In this document: positions 56,336-64,000 of the stretch, piece after piece
Layout: every line of letters starts with the position of its first letter
How positions within the stretch are numbered: the stretch's first letter is position 1
Source: Gordonia crocea
Lineage (GTDB): Bacteria; Actinomycetota; Actinomycetes; Mycobacteriales; Mycobacteriaceae
Direction: 5' to 3'
DNA length: 64,000 nt
Assembly (NCBI RefSeq): GCF_009932435.1
Contig: NZ_BJOU01000001.1
Span: 2,356,001-2,420,000 of the forward strand
Program-made: the position numbers and the translations under genes
The notes under the pieces: generated by a model
The model's input: the letters and a program-made list of their open reading frames with translations, nothing else
Told to the model about the DNA's origin: nothing
Databases searched by the model: none

Positions 56336-57351
56336 CGGCATGCCTCCGAGTGAGCCGTGCCACCGATCTTGTTCATGATCCCCGGGGGGAGCAGGACATC
56401 GCCGAAGGAGACGTCGAGATCGCAGGCGTAGATGTTGAGGTGGGCGCCCTGTCCAATGACCATCGGGAAGTGGCCGAGGAAGACCGGGACCTCGACGGCA
56501 GCGCGGTCGAGTTTGGCGCCGATCTTGATCAGGCGGTTCGTGGCCCGGGTGGCGTCACGGCCCGCGCTGTCCAGCGAACTCTGCGTCTGACCGAGGATGG
56601 CGCCGAAGCCGGCGGCGGTGCGCCCGACTTCGTCGACCACGCGGCCGAACGCCGCGGAGTTGCCGTTGAGGCTCGCCACGAGGTCGCCGGTCCCCTTCAC
56701 CAAGTCGCTCATCTGGCTGCCCTGCCGGGCGAGGTCGCGCAACACCCCGGACAGGTGGGTGACGATCGAACCGATCACCTGGTCGCGGTTGGCCATGTCG
56801 TTGGCGAGGGTGCTGATCTGCGCCACGGTGGTGGTCAGCGAGACCTTGTCACCCTGGAAGACCGCGATCAACCCCTCGGACAGTCCGTTGATCTGCTCGG
56901 AGGTCAGCGTGTCGAACAGCGGTTGGAAGCCGGCCAGCAACCGCGTCACGTCGAAGGAGTCCTCCGACGGCTGCTGCAGCCGCGACCCCTTGTCCAGCGG
57001 TGTGCGGGGCGCACCGTCGACGAGACTCAACTGGATGTATCGCTGACCGATCAGGTTCTGGTAGCGGATCGCGGCCTTGGTGGCCGTGTAAACCTGCTGG
57101 GAGGTGTCGACGGTGAAGTCCACCCGCGCCTTGCCGTTCTCCAACTCGACCGCACCGACGCGGCCGACGCGGACGCCGGCCATGCGGACGTCGTCACCGT
57201 CGGCCAACCCCGAGGCGTCGTTGAATACCGCGGTGTAGGTGTGGGTGTGTCGTGGACCGGTGCGCATCAGGGTCGACCAAATCGTGTAGGTCAACAACAG
57301 CGCGACGATCGCGAACAGGGAGAAGCCGATCAGCGGCTTGCGGATGCTCAT
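56332..57351 (-). CDS. mceB: Mce family protein B
   Basis: A 339-residue Mce subunit. The transmembrane helix is at about 8-28. The MCE domain (about 38-115) has G-D-D-V-R-M-A-G-V-R-V-G-R-V and Y-Q-N-L-I-G-Q-R-Y-I-Q. A helical barrel-forming part follows, and the end holds A-C-D-L-D-V. Both ends overlap neighbours by four bases (mceA upstream, mceC downstream). Length and order are as in mycobacterial mce operons. Confidence 0.93.
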   Translation of the reverse strand: MSIRKPLIGFSLFAIVALLLTYTIWSTLMRTGPRHTHTYTAVFNDASGLADGDDVRMAGVRVGRVGAVELENGKARVDFTVDTSQQVYTATKAAIRYQNLIGQRYIQLSLVDGAPRTPLDKGSRLQQPSEDSFDVTRLLAGFQPLFDTLTSEQINGLSEGLIAVFQGDKVSLTTTVAQISTLANDMANRDQVIGSIVTHLSGVLRDLARQGSQMSDLVKGTGDLVASLNGNSAAFGRVVDEVGRTAAGFGAILGQTQSSLDSAGRDATRATNRLIKIGAKLDRAAVEVPVFLGHFPMVIGQGAHLNIYACDLDVSFGDVLLPPGIMNKIGGTAHSEACR

Positions 57352-58733
57352 CGTCCTCCTTCCGATCGGTTCTGGGAGTCAGGCTGGTTCCGGCCCGGTG
57401 CCTGGTGGGGCGCCTTGCGCTGCGCGGGGGTGCGTTGGGCCGGCTTGCGATCCGGCTTGACGCGGGTGGAGGCGACGAGCGGCCCCAGCATCAGGATCTC
57501 TGCGGGCGACGGGGCGCGGCCCAGCATCCGGGTCAGCGTTCCCACGTCGGCACCCGTCGACACCGCACCCGCCGCCATGCGGCGCATGCTCGGCGGATAG
57601 ACCAACAGCGGGCCGGAACTGGTGGGGCCGGTCCCGGTCCCCGGTCCGACACACCCCGGGCCGCGCAGCTGGCCGTACTTGCCACCGTTGTAGACCGGGC
57701 AGTTCTGCCGCGTGTACAGCATGAACGCGCCGAAGCTGATTCCCAGGTTCAACCGTGCGTGGCCGTTGACGCCGGTGAACACCGTCTGCACCCGTGCCGC
57801 CAGGCGGTTCAGCGCGACGATCGCTTCGGGCAGCGCCCGGGGTTCGAGGACTGCTGCACCCACGACGCGGCTCAGGTCGTGGACCAGGTGCTTGCCGGTG
57901 TCGCCGTTCGCGGCGAACAGGGCCTGCGCCTCGTCGGTCACGCCCTGGGCGGCGGAGAGCAGTGCGGCGATGTTGCGCTGGTTCTCCGCGATCGTCGCGG
58001 CGGGGACCACGCTCTTGCCGAGGGCGTCGAAGAGTTGCGGCGCCGACCGGGACAGGCCGGTCACGGTCGCGTTGAAGTCGTCGAATCCGGGCGGTGCGCC
58101 GGCCGGGAACATCGCGTTGAGCTGCTCGAAGTACTCGCGCAGGGATTCGGAGAACATCGCGAAGGTGGTACCGCCGCCGCGCATCGCGTCGGCGATTGTG
58201 CCCAGCACCGCCGACAACTGCTCCGGCGGAACCGCGCGCATGATGTCGCGCAACTGGTTCTGCGCGTCCTGCAGGGCGAGGGTGGCCTTGCTGGTGTCGG
58301 CCATGATCTGCGTCCCGGCGACCATCTTGGTCGGGGCGGTCCCACTCGGCGGCGGGATCAGCTCGACGGAGTTGACGCCGAACAGGTTGGACGGCACGGT
58401 CCGCGCGGTGACGTTGCCCGGCACGCCGTTGGCCTGCTGGGGGTCGAGGTCGATGCGCACGAGGCGCGCCTCGGCGTCGGTACCCGCGTCCGCGACGTCG
58501 ACCGAACTGACCTGGCCGACGATGAGCCCGTTGTACCGGACATCCGCGGCGTTGATCAGACCGTCGCCGACGTCGCGGAGCTTGGCCGTGACCGCGACCG
58601 TCCGGTCGAAGAAGCCCGTGTAGCGCAGGCCCAGCACGGTGAAGATGAGCGCGAGTGCCACCAGGAAGGCCACGCCGCGCAGGACATAGCTCGTCAGGGA
58701 GGGGTTGCGCCCGGAAGTGTCGATGAATGGCAT
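57348..58733 (-). CDS. mceA: Mce family protein A
   Basis: A 461-residue Mce subunit with an N-terminal helix (about 17-38). The MCE domain (about 44-128) has A-D-V-R-Y-N-G-L-I-V-G-Q-V and N-L-F-G-V-N-S-V-E-L. A long helical region contains the typical Y-F-E-Q-L-N near 206. Residues 350-461 are proline/glycine/basic-rich and probably disordered. It begins three bases after yrbEB, and its stop overlaps mceB. The substrate (fatty acid, sterol or other lipid) cannot be told from the sequence. Confidence 0.93.
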   Translation of the reverse strand: MPFIDTSGRNPSLTSYVLRGVAFLVALALIFTVLGLRYTGFFDRTVAVTAKLRDVGDGLINAADVRYNGLIVGQVSSVDVADAGTDAEARLVRIDLDPQQANGVPGNVTARTVPSNLFGVNSVELIPPPSGTAPTKMVAGTQIMADTSKATLALQDAQNQLRDIMRAVPPEQLSAVLGTIADAMRGGGTTFAMFSESLREYFEQLNAMFPAGAPPGFDDFNATVTGLSRSAPQLFDALGKSVVPAATIAENQRNIAALLSAAQGVTDEAQALFAANGDTGKHLVHDLSRVVGAAVLEPRALPEAIVALNRLAARVQTVFTGVNGHARLNLGISFGAFMLYTRQNCPVYNGGKYGQLRGPGCVGPGTGTGPTSSGPLLVYPPSMRRMAAGAVSTGADVGTLTRMLGRAPSPAEILMLGPLVASTRVKPDRKPAQRTPAQRKAPHQAPGRNQPDSQNRSEGGR

Positions 58734-58736
58734 GGT

Positions 58737-59603
58737 CTACCCCGAAATCCTGATGCCGGCCGACGTGCCCCAGAACACCAGGGTCATGATCAGGTTCGCG
58801 AACACGATGACGATGATCGCCAGCCGGATGGCGTGTCCGGCCGCCACCCCGACGCCTTCGGGACCGCCGCTGGCGAAGTACCCGTAATAGCACTGGATGA
58901 AGGTCGTCAGCAGCACGAACACCACGACCTTGAGGAACGACTTCACCATGTCCCCGGACAGCAGGAACTGCTGGAAGTAGTACAGGTAGGTGCCGTCGCC
59001 CTGGCCGCTCTGCACGCGGAACATCATCTGTGCGGCGAGGTAGTTGGCCGACAGGGCCACCGCGTACAGCGGCACGATCGACAGGACCGCGGCGAGCATT
59101 CGGGTGGTGACCAGGTAGGGCATCGGGCGGATCGCGATCGACTCGAGTGCGTCGATCTCCTCACTGATCCGCATCGAACCCAACTGCGCGGTGAACCGGC
59201 AACCGGCCTGGGCGGTGAATGCCGTCGCCGCGAGCAGCGGTGCGATCTCGCGGGTCGTCGCGAACGAGGAGATGGCGCCGACCACCGGGTCCATGCCCAG
59301 CAGGTGCAGGGCCGTGTAGCCCTCGATACCGACGGTGGCGCCGCCCATGATGCCCAGGATGATCATGACGCCGACGGTGCCGCCGCCGACGACGATCGCG
59401 CCGTTGCCCCAGGCGATGTCGGCGAGGAGCCGCCACACCTCTTTGGAGTAGTGCTTGAACGTCAGCGGCACCGCCCCGAGGGACTTGAGCAGGAAGGTGA
59501 GTTGGTGGCCCATTCGGGCCAACACGTCGCGCGGGCCGCGGTAGGCGCCCTTGGCGATCTCGACCGGCCGAAGGGCCGGCGGGGTATACCGGGATGCGGT
59601 CAC
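58737..59603 (-). CDS. yrbEB: Mce-associated permease YrbEB
   Basis: A 288-residue MlaE-type permease of the Mce lipid importer, with five or six transmembrane helices. It carries the conserved cytoplasmic segment R-I-S-E-E-I-D-A-L-E-S-I-A-I-R-P-M-P-Y-L (about 143-162), the site where the ATPase (MceG, encoded elsewhere) docks. It has a GTG start one base after the yrbEA stop. It pairs with YrbEA to form the membrane channel. Confidence 0.94.
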   Translation of the reverse strand: MTASRYTPPALRPVEIAKGAYRGPRDVLARMGHQLTFLLKSLGAVPLTFKHYSKEVWRLLADIAWGNGAIVVGGGTVGVMIILGIMGGATVGIEGYTALHLLGMDPVVGAISSFATTREIAPLLAATAFTAQAGCRFTAQLGSMRISEEIDALESIAIRPMPYLVTTRMLAAVLSIVPLYAVALSANYLAAQMMFRVQSGQGDGTYLYYFQQFLLSGDMVKSFLKVVVFVLLTTFIQCYYGYFASGGPEGVGVAAGHAIRLAIIVIVFANLIMTLVFWGTSAGIRISG

Positions 59604-59604
59604 G

Positions 59605-60459
59605 TCACACCACCTTCGCCGGGATGATGAGCGCGAAGATCTGGGTCAGCGCGACGTTGACGGTGAACAGCAGGATCACCGAGTTGACGACTGCGGCGTT
59701 CACCGAGTTCGCCACGCCGGCCGGACCACCGCTGGTGGTCAACCCGCGGTCACACGCGACGATCGCCACGATCGCACCGAAGATCACCGCTTTGATCAGC
59801 GAGAACCAGAGGTCGGCCGGTCCCGCGAACGAGGCAAAGGTGCCGGTGTAGGAACCCGGCGTCCCCCCTTGCATATAGACGTTGAACACGTATCCGGTGA
59901 TGAAGCCGACGAAGCAGACGAACCCGCAGAGCAGGAAGCTCACCACCATCGTGGCGAGCAGCCGCGGCGAGATGAGGCGCTGGATCGGGTTGACGCCCAT
60001 CACCTTCATCGCGTCGATCTCGTCGCGGATGGTGCGCGAACCGAGGTCGGCGGCGATGGCCGAGCCGATCGCACCCGCCATGATCAGCGCGGTGACCAGT
60101 GGGGCGCCCTGGCGGATCACGCCGAGGCCGGTCGCGGCGCCGGAGAAGGCATTCGCGCCGATCTGGCCGGCGATGTTGGACACCTGGATCGACACGATCA
60201 CGCCGATCGGAATGGCGACGAGCAGGGTGGGGATCACCGAGGTGCTGGCCATGAAGGCGCACTGGCGGATGAACTCCCCGAACGGGAACTGGCGTTTGGC
60301 GATGTCGGTGAACAGGGTGCGGAAGACCTCGACGAACATGCCCAGTTGGCGACCGAAGGTGTCGAACGAGGCAACGATGTGCCCGTCCCACCACTTCCGC
60401 ACCGACGAGGCACGCGCTGGTTTGGGCGCCGCTCCCGTTTCCGGAGTACTTGTGACCAC
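59605..60459 (-). CDS. yrbEA: Mce-associated permease YrbEA
   Basis: The second MlaE-type permease, about 284 residues from the GTG at 60459. The conserved cytoplasmic loop T-I-R-D-E-I-D-A-M-K-V-M-G-V-N-P-I (about 145-161) is present along with five or six helices. The start is uncertain. An AAGG seven bases upstream favours the GTG at 60459, while ATGs at 60492 and 60546 extend the disordered N-terminus. It is the first gene of the mce operon; a promoter with palindromes lies upstream. Confidence 0.92.
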   Translation of the reverse strand: MVTSTPETGAAPKPARASSVRKWWDGHIVASFDTFGRQLGMFVEVFRTLFTDIAKRQFPFGEFIRQCAFMASTSVIPTLLVAIPIGVIVSIQVSNIAGQIGANAFSGAATGLGVIRQGAPLVTALIMAGAIGSAIAADLGSRTIRDEIDAMKVMGVNPIQRLISPRLLATMVVSFLLCGFVCFVGFITGYVFNVYMQGGTPGSYTGTFASFAGPADLWFSLIKAVIFGAIVAIVACDRGLTTSGGPAGVANSVNAAVVNSVILLFTVNVALTQIFALIIPAKVV

Positions 60460-60557
60460 TCCCCTGCCTTCGCTGGTCCGTTGCGCACCCATCTCCCCGG
60501 TGCAGCTGTCGGCCGATTTCACCCCGTCAAGCTCGGGATGCCCCACGACTCGTGAGT

Positions 60558-60604
60558 AATATACCGTGACCGGTCACCGACATTGCGATTTGGGTCACAT
60601 GACC
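60558..60604 (-). promoter_or_regulatory. Mce operon promoter with two palindromes
   Basis: On the minus strand a TATATT box lies at 60563-60558, about 66-100 bp before the yrbEA start. Just upstream of it is the perfect 12-bp palindrome GTGACCGGTCAC (60566-60577), placed where it would separate the -10 and -35 elements. A second dyad, GGTCA-CA-TGACC, is at 60593-60604. The -35 box (GCAATG at 17 bp) is poor. Such an arrangement suits repression by a TetR- or GntR-type mce regulator, none of which is encoded nearby. Confidence 0.5.
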
Positions 60605-60623
60605 ACCCCGTGTCAGGTTTCGG

Positions 60624-62048
60624 TCACGTCAAATAGCGGTACTCCGGCGAGTCCGGATCGAGCCGCTGGCAGCGCAGACGCGACTTCGCCATCCGCTCGA
60701 CCAGCGGTCCGAGCCCCTCGGGGGCGCCGAGCTCGACGCCGACGAGGGCCGCCCCGATTTCCCGGTTGTTGCGCTTCACGTACTCGAACAGGGTGATGTC
60801 GTCGTCGGGGCCGAGGACCTCGTCGAGGAATCGGCGCAGCGCGCCCGGTTCTTGGGGGAAGTCGACGAGGAAGTAATGCTTGAGGCCGCGGTGGACCAGT
60901 GACCGCTCGATGATCTCGCCGTAGCGAGAGACGTCGTTGTTCCCGCCCGACACCAACACGACGACCGTCGACGACTCGGTCAGCCCGGAACCGGCGAAGT
61001 CCAGGTCCGCCAGCGCGGTGGCGGCCAACGCCCCGGCGGGCTCGGCGATGAGCCCCTCGTTCTGGTAGAGCTCCAGCATCGTCGAGCAGATGGCGCCCTC
61101 GTCGACCTGGGTGATCCGCACCTCGCCGGCGGCCAGTGGGGCGTCGTGGCCGACGACGCGCTCCCGATCACCGGTCAATCCGCGGTACGCCTCGAGGTCC
61201 GGGTGGGCGACGACCGTCGGCGAGGTGGCGGCGATGGCCGCGTGCACCATCGCACCGGTCCGCCGCACCGCGGCGCCGTCGACGAAGGAATCGATTTCGG
61301 GAAGGGTGACCGGCTCCCCGGCCAGCAGGGCTGCGGCCAGGCACGGCGCGCCGCTCGGCTCGACGCCCAGGATGCGGGTTGACGGGTCGGTGGCGCGCAG
61401 GTAGGTCAGGACGCCGGTGAGGCACCCGCCACCGCCGACCGGAACGACCATCAGGTCCGGCGCGGCCCCCATCTGGTCGATGATCTCGCGGGCGATCGTG
61501 CCCTGGCCCGCGGCCGTGCGCGGATCGTCGAACGCGTGGATCCACACCGCGCCGGAGGAGGCGACATCCTCGCGGGCGGCCGCCGCCGCCGCGTCGTAGG
61601 TGTCGCCGGCCCGGACCAGTTCGACGAAGTCGCCGCCGTGCCACTCGATGCGGTCGCACTTCTGCTTGGGCGTGGTGGTGGGGACGTAGATGCGCCCGCG
61701 CACGCCCATGGTGCGGCATGCGAAGGCCACCCCCTGGGCGTGGTTGCCGGCGCTGGCGGCGACCACCCCGCGCGACAGGTCGGCCCGGCTCAACTGAGCC
61801 ATCACGTTGTAGGCGCCCCGGATCTTGTACGAGCGGACCGGTTGGAGGTCCTCGCGCTTGAGGTACACCTGCACGCCATACCGGGCAGACAGCCGCGGAC
61901 AGTACTCCAGCGGCGTGACGATCGCCGCGCCGTCGATCCGCTCGGCGGCCGCGGCGATATCGGCGACCGTGGGCAGCACCGGCCCCTCCGGGGCGGTGGT
62001 CGGCTGGTCGGCGGGCTGGTCGGCGGGGGCGTCGGTCACGACGCCCAT
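60624..62048 (-). CDS. ilvA: Threonine ammonia-lyase (threonine deaminase)
   Basis: IlvA (474 residues) deaminates threonine to 2-oxobutyrate, the first step to isoleucine. The PLP lysine is in V-R-S-Y-K-I-R-G-A-Y-N (about 71-81). The cofactor loop is P-V-G-G-G-G-C-L (about 203-210), and S-A-G-N-H-A-Q-G-V near 99-107 binds substrate. The C-terminal 95 residues form one ACT-like regulatory domain (L-V-D-F-P-Q-E-P-G-A-L-R-R-F-L), as in the short actinobacterial form. The first 25 residues contain an A-D-Q-P repeat. The start lies four bases after the dnaE1 stop. Confidence 0.96.
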   Translation of the reverse strand: MGVVTDAPADQPADQPTTAPEGPVLPTVADIAAAAERIDGAAIVTPLEYCPRLSARYGVQVYLKREDLQPVRSYKIRGAYNVMAQLSRADLSRGVVAASAGNHAQGVAFACRTMGVRGRIYVPTTTPKQKCDRIEWHGGDFVELVRAGDTYDAAAAAAREDVASSGAVWIHAFDDPRTAAGQGTIAREIIDQMGAAPDLMVVPVGGGGCLTGVLTYLRATDPSTRILGVEPSGAPCLAAALLAGEPVTLPEIDSFVDGAAVRRTGAMVHAAIAATSPTVVAHPDLEAYRGLTGDRERVVGHDAPLAAGEVRITQVDEGAICSTMLELYQNEGLIAEPAGALAATALADLDFAGSGLTESSTVVVLVSGGNNDVSRYGEIIERSLVHRGLKHYFLVDFPQEPGALRRFLDEVLGPDDDITLFEYVKRNNREIGAALVGVELGAPEGLGPLVERMAKSRLRCQRLDPDSPEYRYLT

Positions 62049-62052
62049 CGTC

Positions 62053-64000
62053 TCACGCCCCGAGACACGAGGGTCCCAGCAGTGCCTTGAGATCGCCCAT
62101 CAAGGCCGACGACGGGGTGACCCGCAGCGACTCGTTGAGGCGCAGCACCGTGGACCGGTTCTCGCTGACGAGGGTGACGTGGACGTCCGACGGCCCCGGA
62201 TGCCGGCTGAGGACCTGTTTGAGGTCGGTGACCCGGTCGGGGGTGCACAGCCGGGCACTGATCGTGAGGGCCACCGGCTTGGCGGCACCCACCGCGGACA
62301 GGTCGGGCACGGCCAGGTCGTTGGCCGCGATCATCAGCCCGTCGTCGCGGCGGCGGACCTGGGCGCGCACCAGCACGATGTTGTCCTGGGCGATGTCCAT
62401 GCCGAAGGCCGAGTACGCCCGCGGGAAGAAGTAGACCTCCACCCCACCGACGAGGTCCTCGATCGTGACCGCGGCCCACGACTCGCCCTTCTTGTTCACA
62501 CGGCGGTTGACGCTGGAGATGATGCCGCCGATGGTGATTTGCGCGCCGTCGGCCACCTCGCCCTCGAGCAGGCTGGTGATCGACGTGTCGGTCTCCGCGG
62601 CGATGGCGTGTTCGACGCCGGCCAGCGGGTGGCCGGAGACGTACAGCCCGAGCATCTCGCGTTCCAGCGCGAGCTTGTGCTTGGACTCCCACTCTTCGTC
62701 GGGCACCTTGACCGCGAACACCTCGGCGGCCGAGTCGTCGCCGCCGAGATCCCCGAACAGGTCGAACTGGCCCATCGCCTCGGCCTTCTTGGTGCCCAGC
62801 ACCGAGTCGACCGCGTCGGCGTGCACGAGGAACAGCCCCTTGCGAGGATGGTCGAGCGAGTCGAAGGCCCCGGCTTTGACCAGCGACTCGGTGACCTTCT
62901 TGTTGCAGGCACCGACGTCGATCTTCGCCAGGTAGTCGGAGAAGTTGGTGAACTTCCCCTTTGCCGTGCGCGAGGCGATGATCGAGTCGACCACCCCGGC
63001 GCCGACGTTGCGGATCGCCGCCAGCCCGAATCGGATATCGGTGCCGACCGCGGCGAAGTTCGGCTGTGACTCGTTGACGTCGGGCGGCAGGACGGTGATC
63101 CCGAGCTTGCGGCAGTCGGCGAGGTAGATCGCCGACTTGTCCTTGTCGTCGCCGACCGAGGTGAGCAGGCCGGCCATGTATTCCGCGGGGTAGTTCGCCT
63201 TGAGGTAGGCCGTCCAATAGGACACGAGGCCGTAGGCGGCGGCATGCGACTTGTTGAACGCGTAGCCGGCGAACGGCAGCACGGTGTCCCACAGGGCCTT
63301 GATCGCGGCCGAGGAGAACCCGTTGCCGGTCATCCCCGCGGCGAATCCGTCGTAGGCCTCGTCGAGGACTTCCTTCTTCTTCTTACCCATGGCGCGGCGC
63401 AGGTTGTCGGCCTGACCCATCGTGTACCCGGCCACCTTCTGGGCGATCTGCATGATCTGCTCTTGGTAGACGATCAGGCCGAAGGTCTCCGCGAGGATCT
63501 CCCGCAACGGTTCCTCGAGCTCGGGGTGGATGGGCTTGACGTCCTGGCGGGCGTTCTTGCGGTCGGCGTAGTCGTTGTGGGCGTTCATACCCATCGGCCC
63601 GGGCCGGTAGAGGGCGCCGACGGCGATGATGTCCTCGAAAACCGTGGGGCGCAGACGGCGCAGCAGGTCGCGCATCGGCCCGCCGTCGAGCTGGAACACG
63701 CCGAGGGTCTGTCCGCGGGACAGCAGGTCGAACGTGGCCGGGTCGTCGAGCGGCAGGGAGTCCATGTCCAGGTCGATGCCCCGGTTGAGCTTGATGTTCT
63801 CCAAGGCGTCGTTGATGACCGTCAGGTTGCGCAGACCGAGGAAGTCCATCTTCAGCAGGCCGATGGCCTCGCACGACGGGTAGTCCCAGCCGGTGATGAT
63901 GGCGCCGTCCTGGGCCCGCTTCCACACCGGGATGGCGTCGGTGAGCGGATCCTTCGACATGATGACGGCACAGGCGTGCACGCCCGCGTTGCGGATCAGC
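62053..64000 (-). CDS. dnaE1: DNA polymerase III alpha subunit DnaE1, C-terminal part
   Basis: About 649 C-terminal residues of the replicative polymerase; the N-terminal part lies beyond the right edge. Seen in order: the end of the palm with [13 protein letters not shown], a fingers region [11 protein letters not shown] and [25 protein letters not shown], a helix-hairpin-helix part ([10 protein letters not shown]) and an OB-fold near residues 450-550 ([10 protein letters not shown]). The frame is open to the edge. It is followed by ilvA, as in mycobacteria. Confidence 0.96.
   Translation of the reverse strand, partial: LIRNAGVHACAVIMSKDPLTDAIPVWKRAQDGAIITGWDYPSCEAIGLLKMDFLGLRNLTVINDALENIKLNRGIDLDMDSLPLDDPATFDLLSRGQTLGVFQLDGGPMRDLLRRLRPTVFEDIIAVGALYRPGPMGMNAHNDYADRKNARQDVKPIHPELEEPLREILAETFGLIVYQEQIMQIAQKVAGYTMGQADNLRRAMGKKKKEVLDEAYDGFAAGMTGNGFSSAAIKALWDTVLPFAGYAFNKSHAAAYGLVSYWTAYLKANYPAEYMAGLLTSVGDDKDKSAIYLADCRKLGITVLPPDVNESQPNFAAVGTDIRFGLAAIRNVGAGVVDSIIASRTAKGKFTNFSDYLAKIDVGACNKKVTESLVKAGAFDSLDHPRKGLFLVHADAVDSVLGTKKAEAMGQFDLFGDLGGDDSAAEVFAVKVPDEEWESKHKLALEREMLGLYVSGHPLAGVEHAIAAETDTSITSLLEGEVADGAQITIGGIISSVNRRVNKKGESWAAVTIEDLVGGVEVYFFPRAYSAFGMDIAQDNIVLVRAQVRRRDDGLMIAANDLAVPDLSAVGAAKPVALTISARLCTPDRVTDLKQVLSRHPGPSDVHVTLVSENRSTVLRLNESLRVTPSSALMGDLKALLGPSCLGA

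Noticed and set aside
60566..60577. CRP-type site in front of the mce operon
   Set aside because: GTGA and TCAC are separated by four bases, not the six of a CRP site. It is better described as an unassigned palindromic operator.

Overview
The window is chromosomal DNA of a high-GC, mycolic-acid-type actinobacterium (Mycobacteriales/Corynebacteriales). It looks most like Gordonia or a close relative such as Williamsia or Tsukamurella; this is inferred from gene content and order, not from a database match. The supporting features are a complete mce operon, a his-trp supraoperon with a bifunctional HisA/PriA and no trpF, BsaP beside bioB, a BioQ-type TetR, an NrtR regulator opposite nadA, ribF divergent from a SirR/MntR regulator, and many leaderless promoters (a TANNNT box 6-8 nt before an ATG or GTG).

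1-10.1 kb: the end of a dapB cluster (partial mycothiol/maleylpyruvate-isomerase-like gene, membrane protein, dapB), an amidase, a YbaK editing protein, a Tat-exported neutral ceramidase and a ferredoxin-reductase-like flavoprotein. A MerR-ABC exporter operon follows; its MerR protein lacks the wing of its DNA-binding domain. 10.1-21.6 kb: the conserved pnp...rpsO...ribF/sirR backbone, ending with pyk. A small accessory island interrupts pnp-rpsO. It holds a DUF222/HNH protein with a degraded nuclease site, an LLM flavin oxidoreductase behind a perfect palindrome, and a tautomerase. 21.7-35.9 kb (minus strand): one long run of overlapping genes, hisD-hisC-hisB-hisH-small membrane gene-priA-impA-hisF-hisI-tautomerase-trpE-membrane gene-trpC-trpB-trpA-lgt. 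The lgt product is a fusion carrying an SRPBCC-like domain and a very acidic tail.

36-46.4 kb: a striking inverted array of 21-bp repeats lies between hisD and an aldehyde dehydrogenase. It is followed by nadC-nadA (no nadB between them), the NrtR regulator, and the biotin operon bioA-F-D-B-bsaP with its divergent TetR regulator. 46.5-64 kb: an acyltransferase with an SGNH-like domain, treY, a complete mce operon (yrbEA, yrbEB, mceA-F, one Mce-associated protein), ilvA, and the 3' part of dnaE1.

The most unusual signal is the 21-bp GGGCCC-centred repeat. It occurs as 5 + 9 oppositely oriented units around a hairpin upstream of the his-trp supraoperon. It occurs again as four in-frame units inside lgt, exactly where the Lgt part joins the extra domain. 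No rRNA, tRNA, CRISPR array, insertion sequence or phage gene was recognised.
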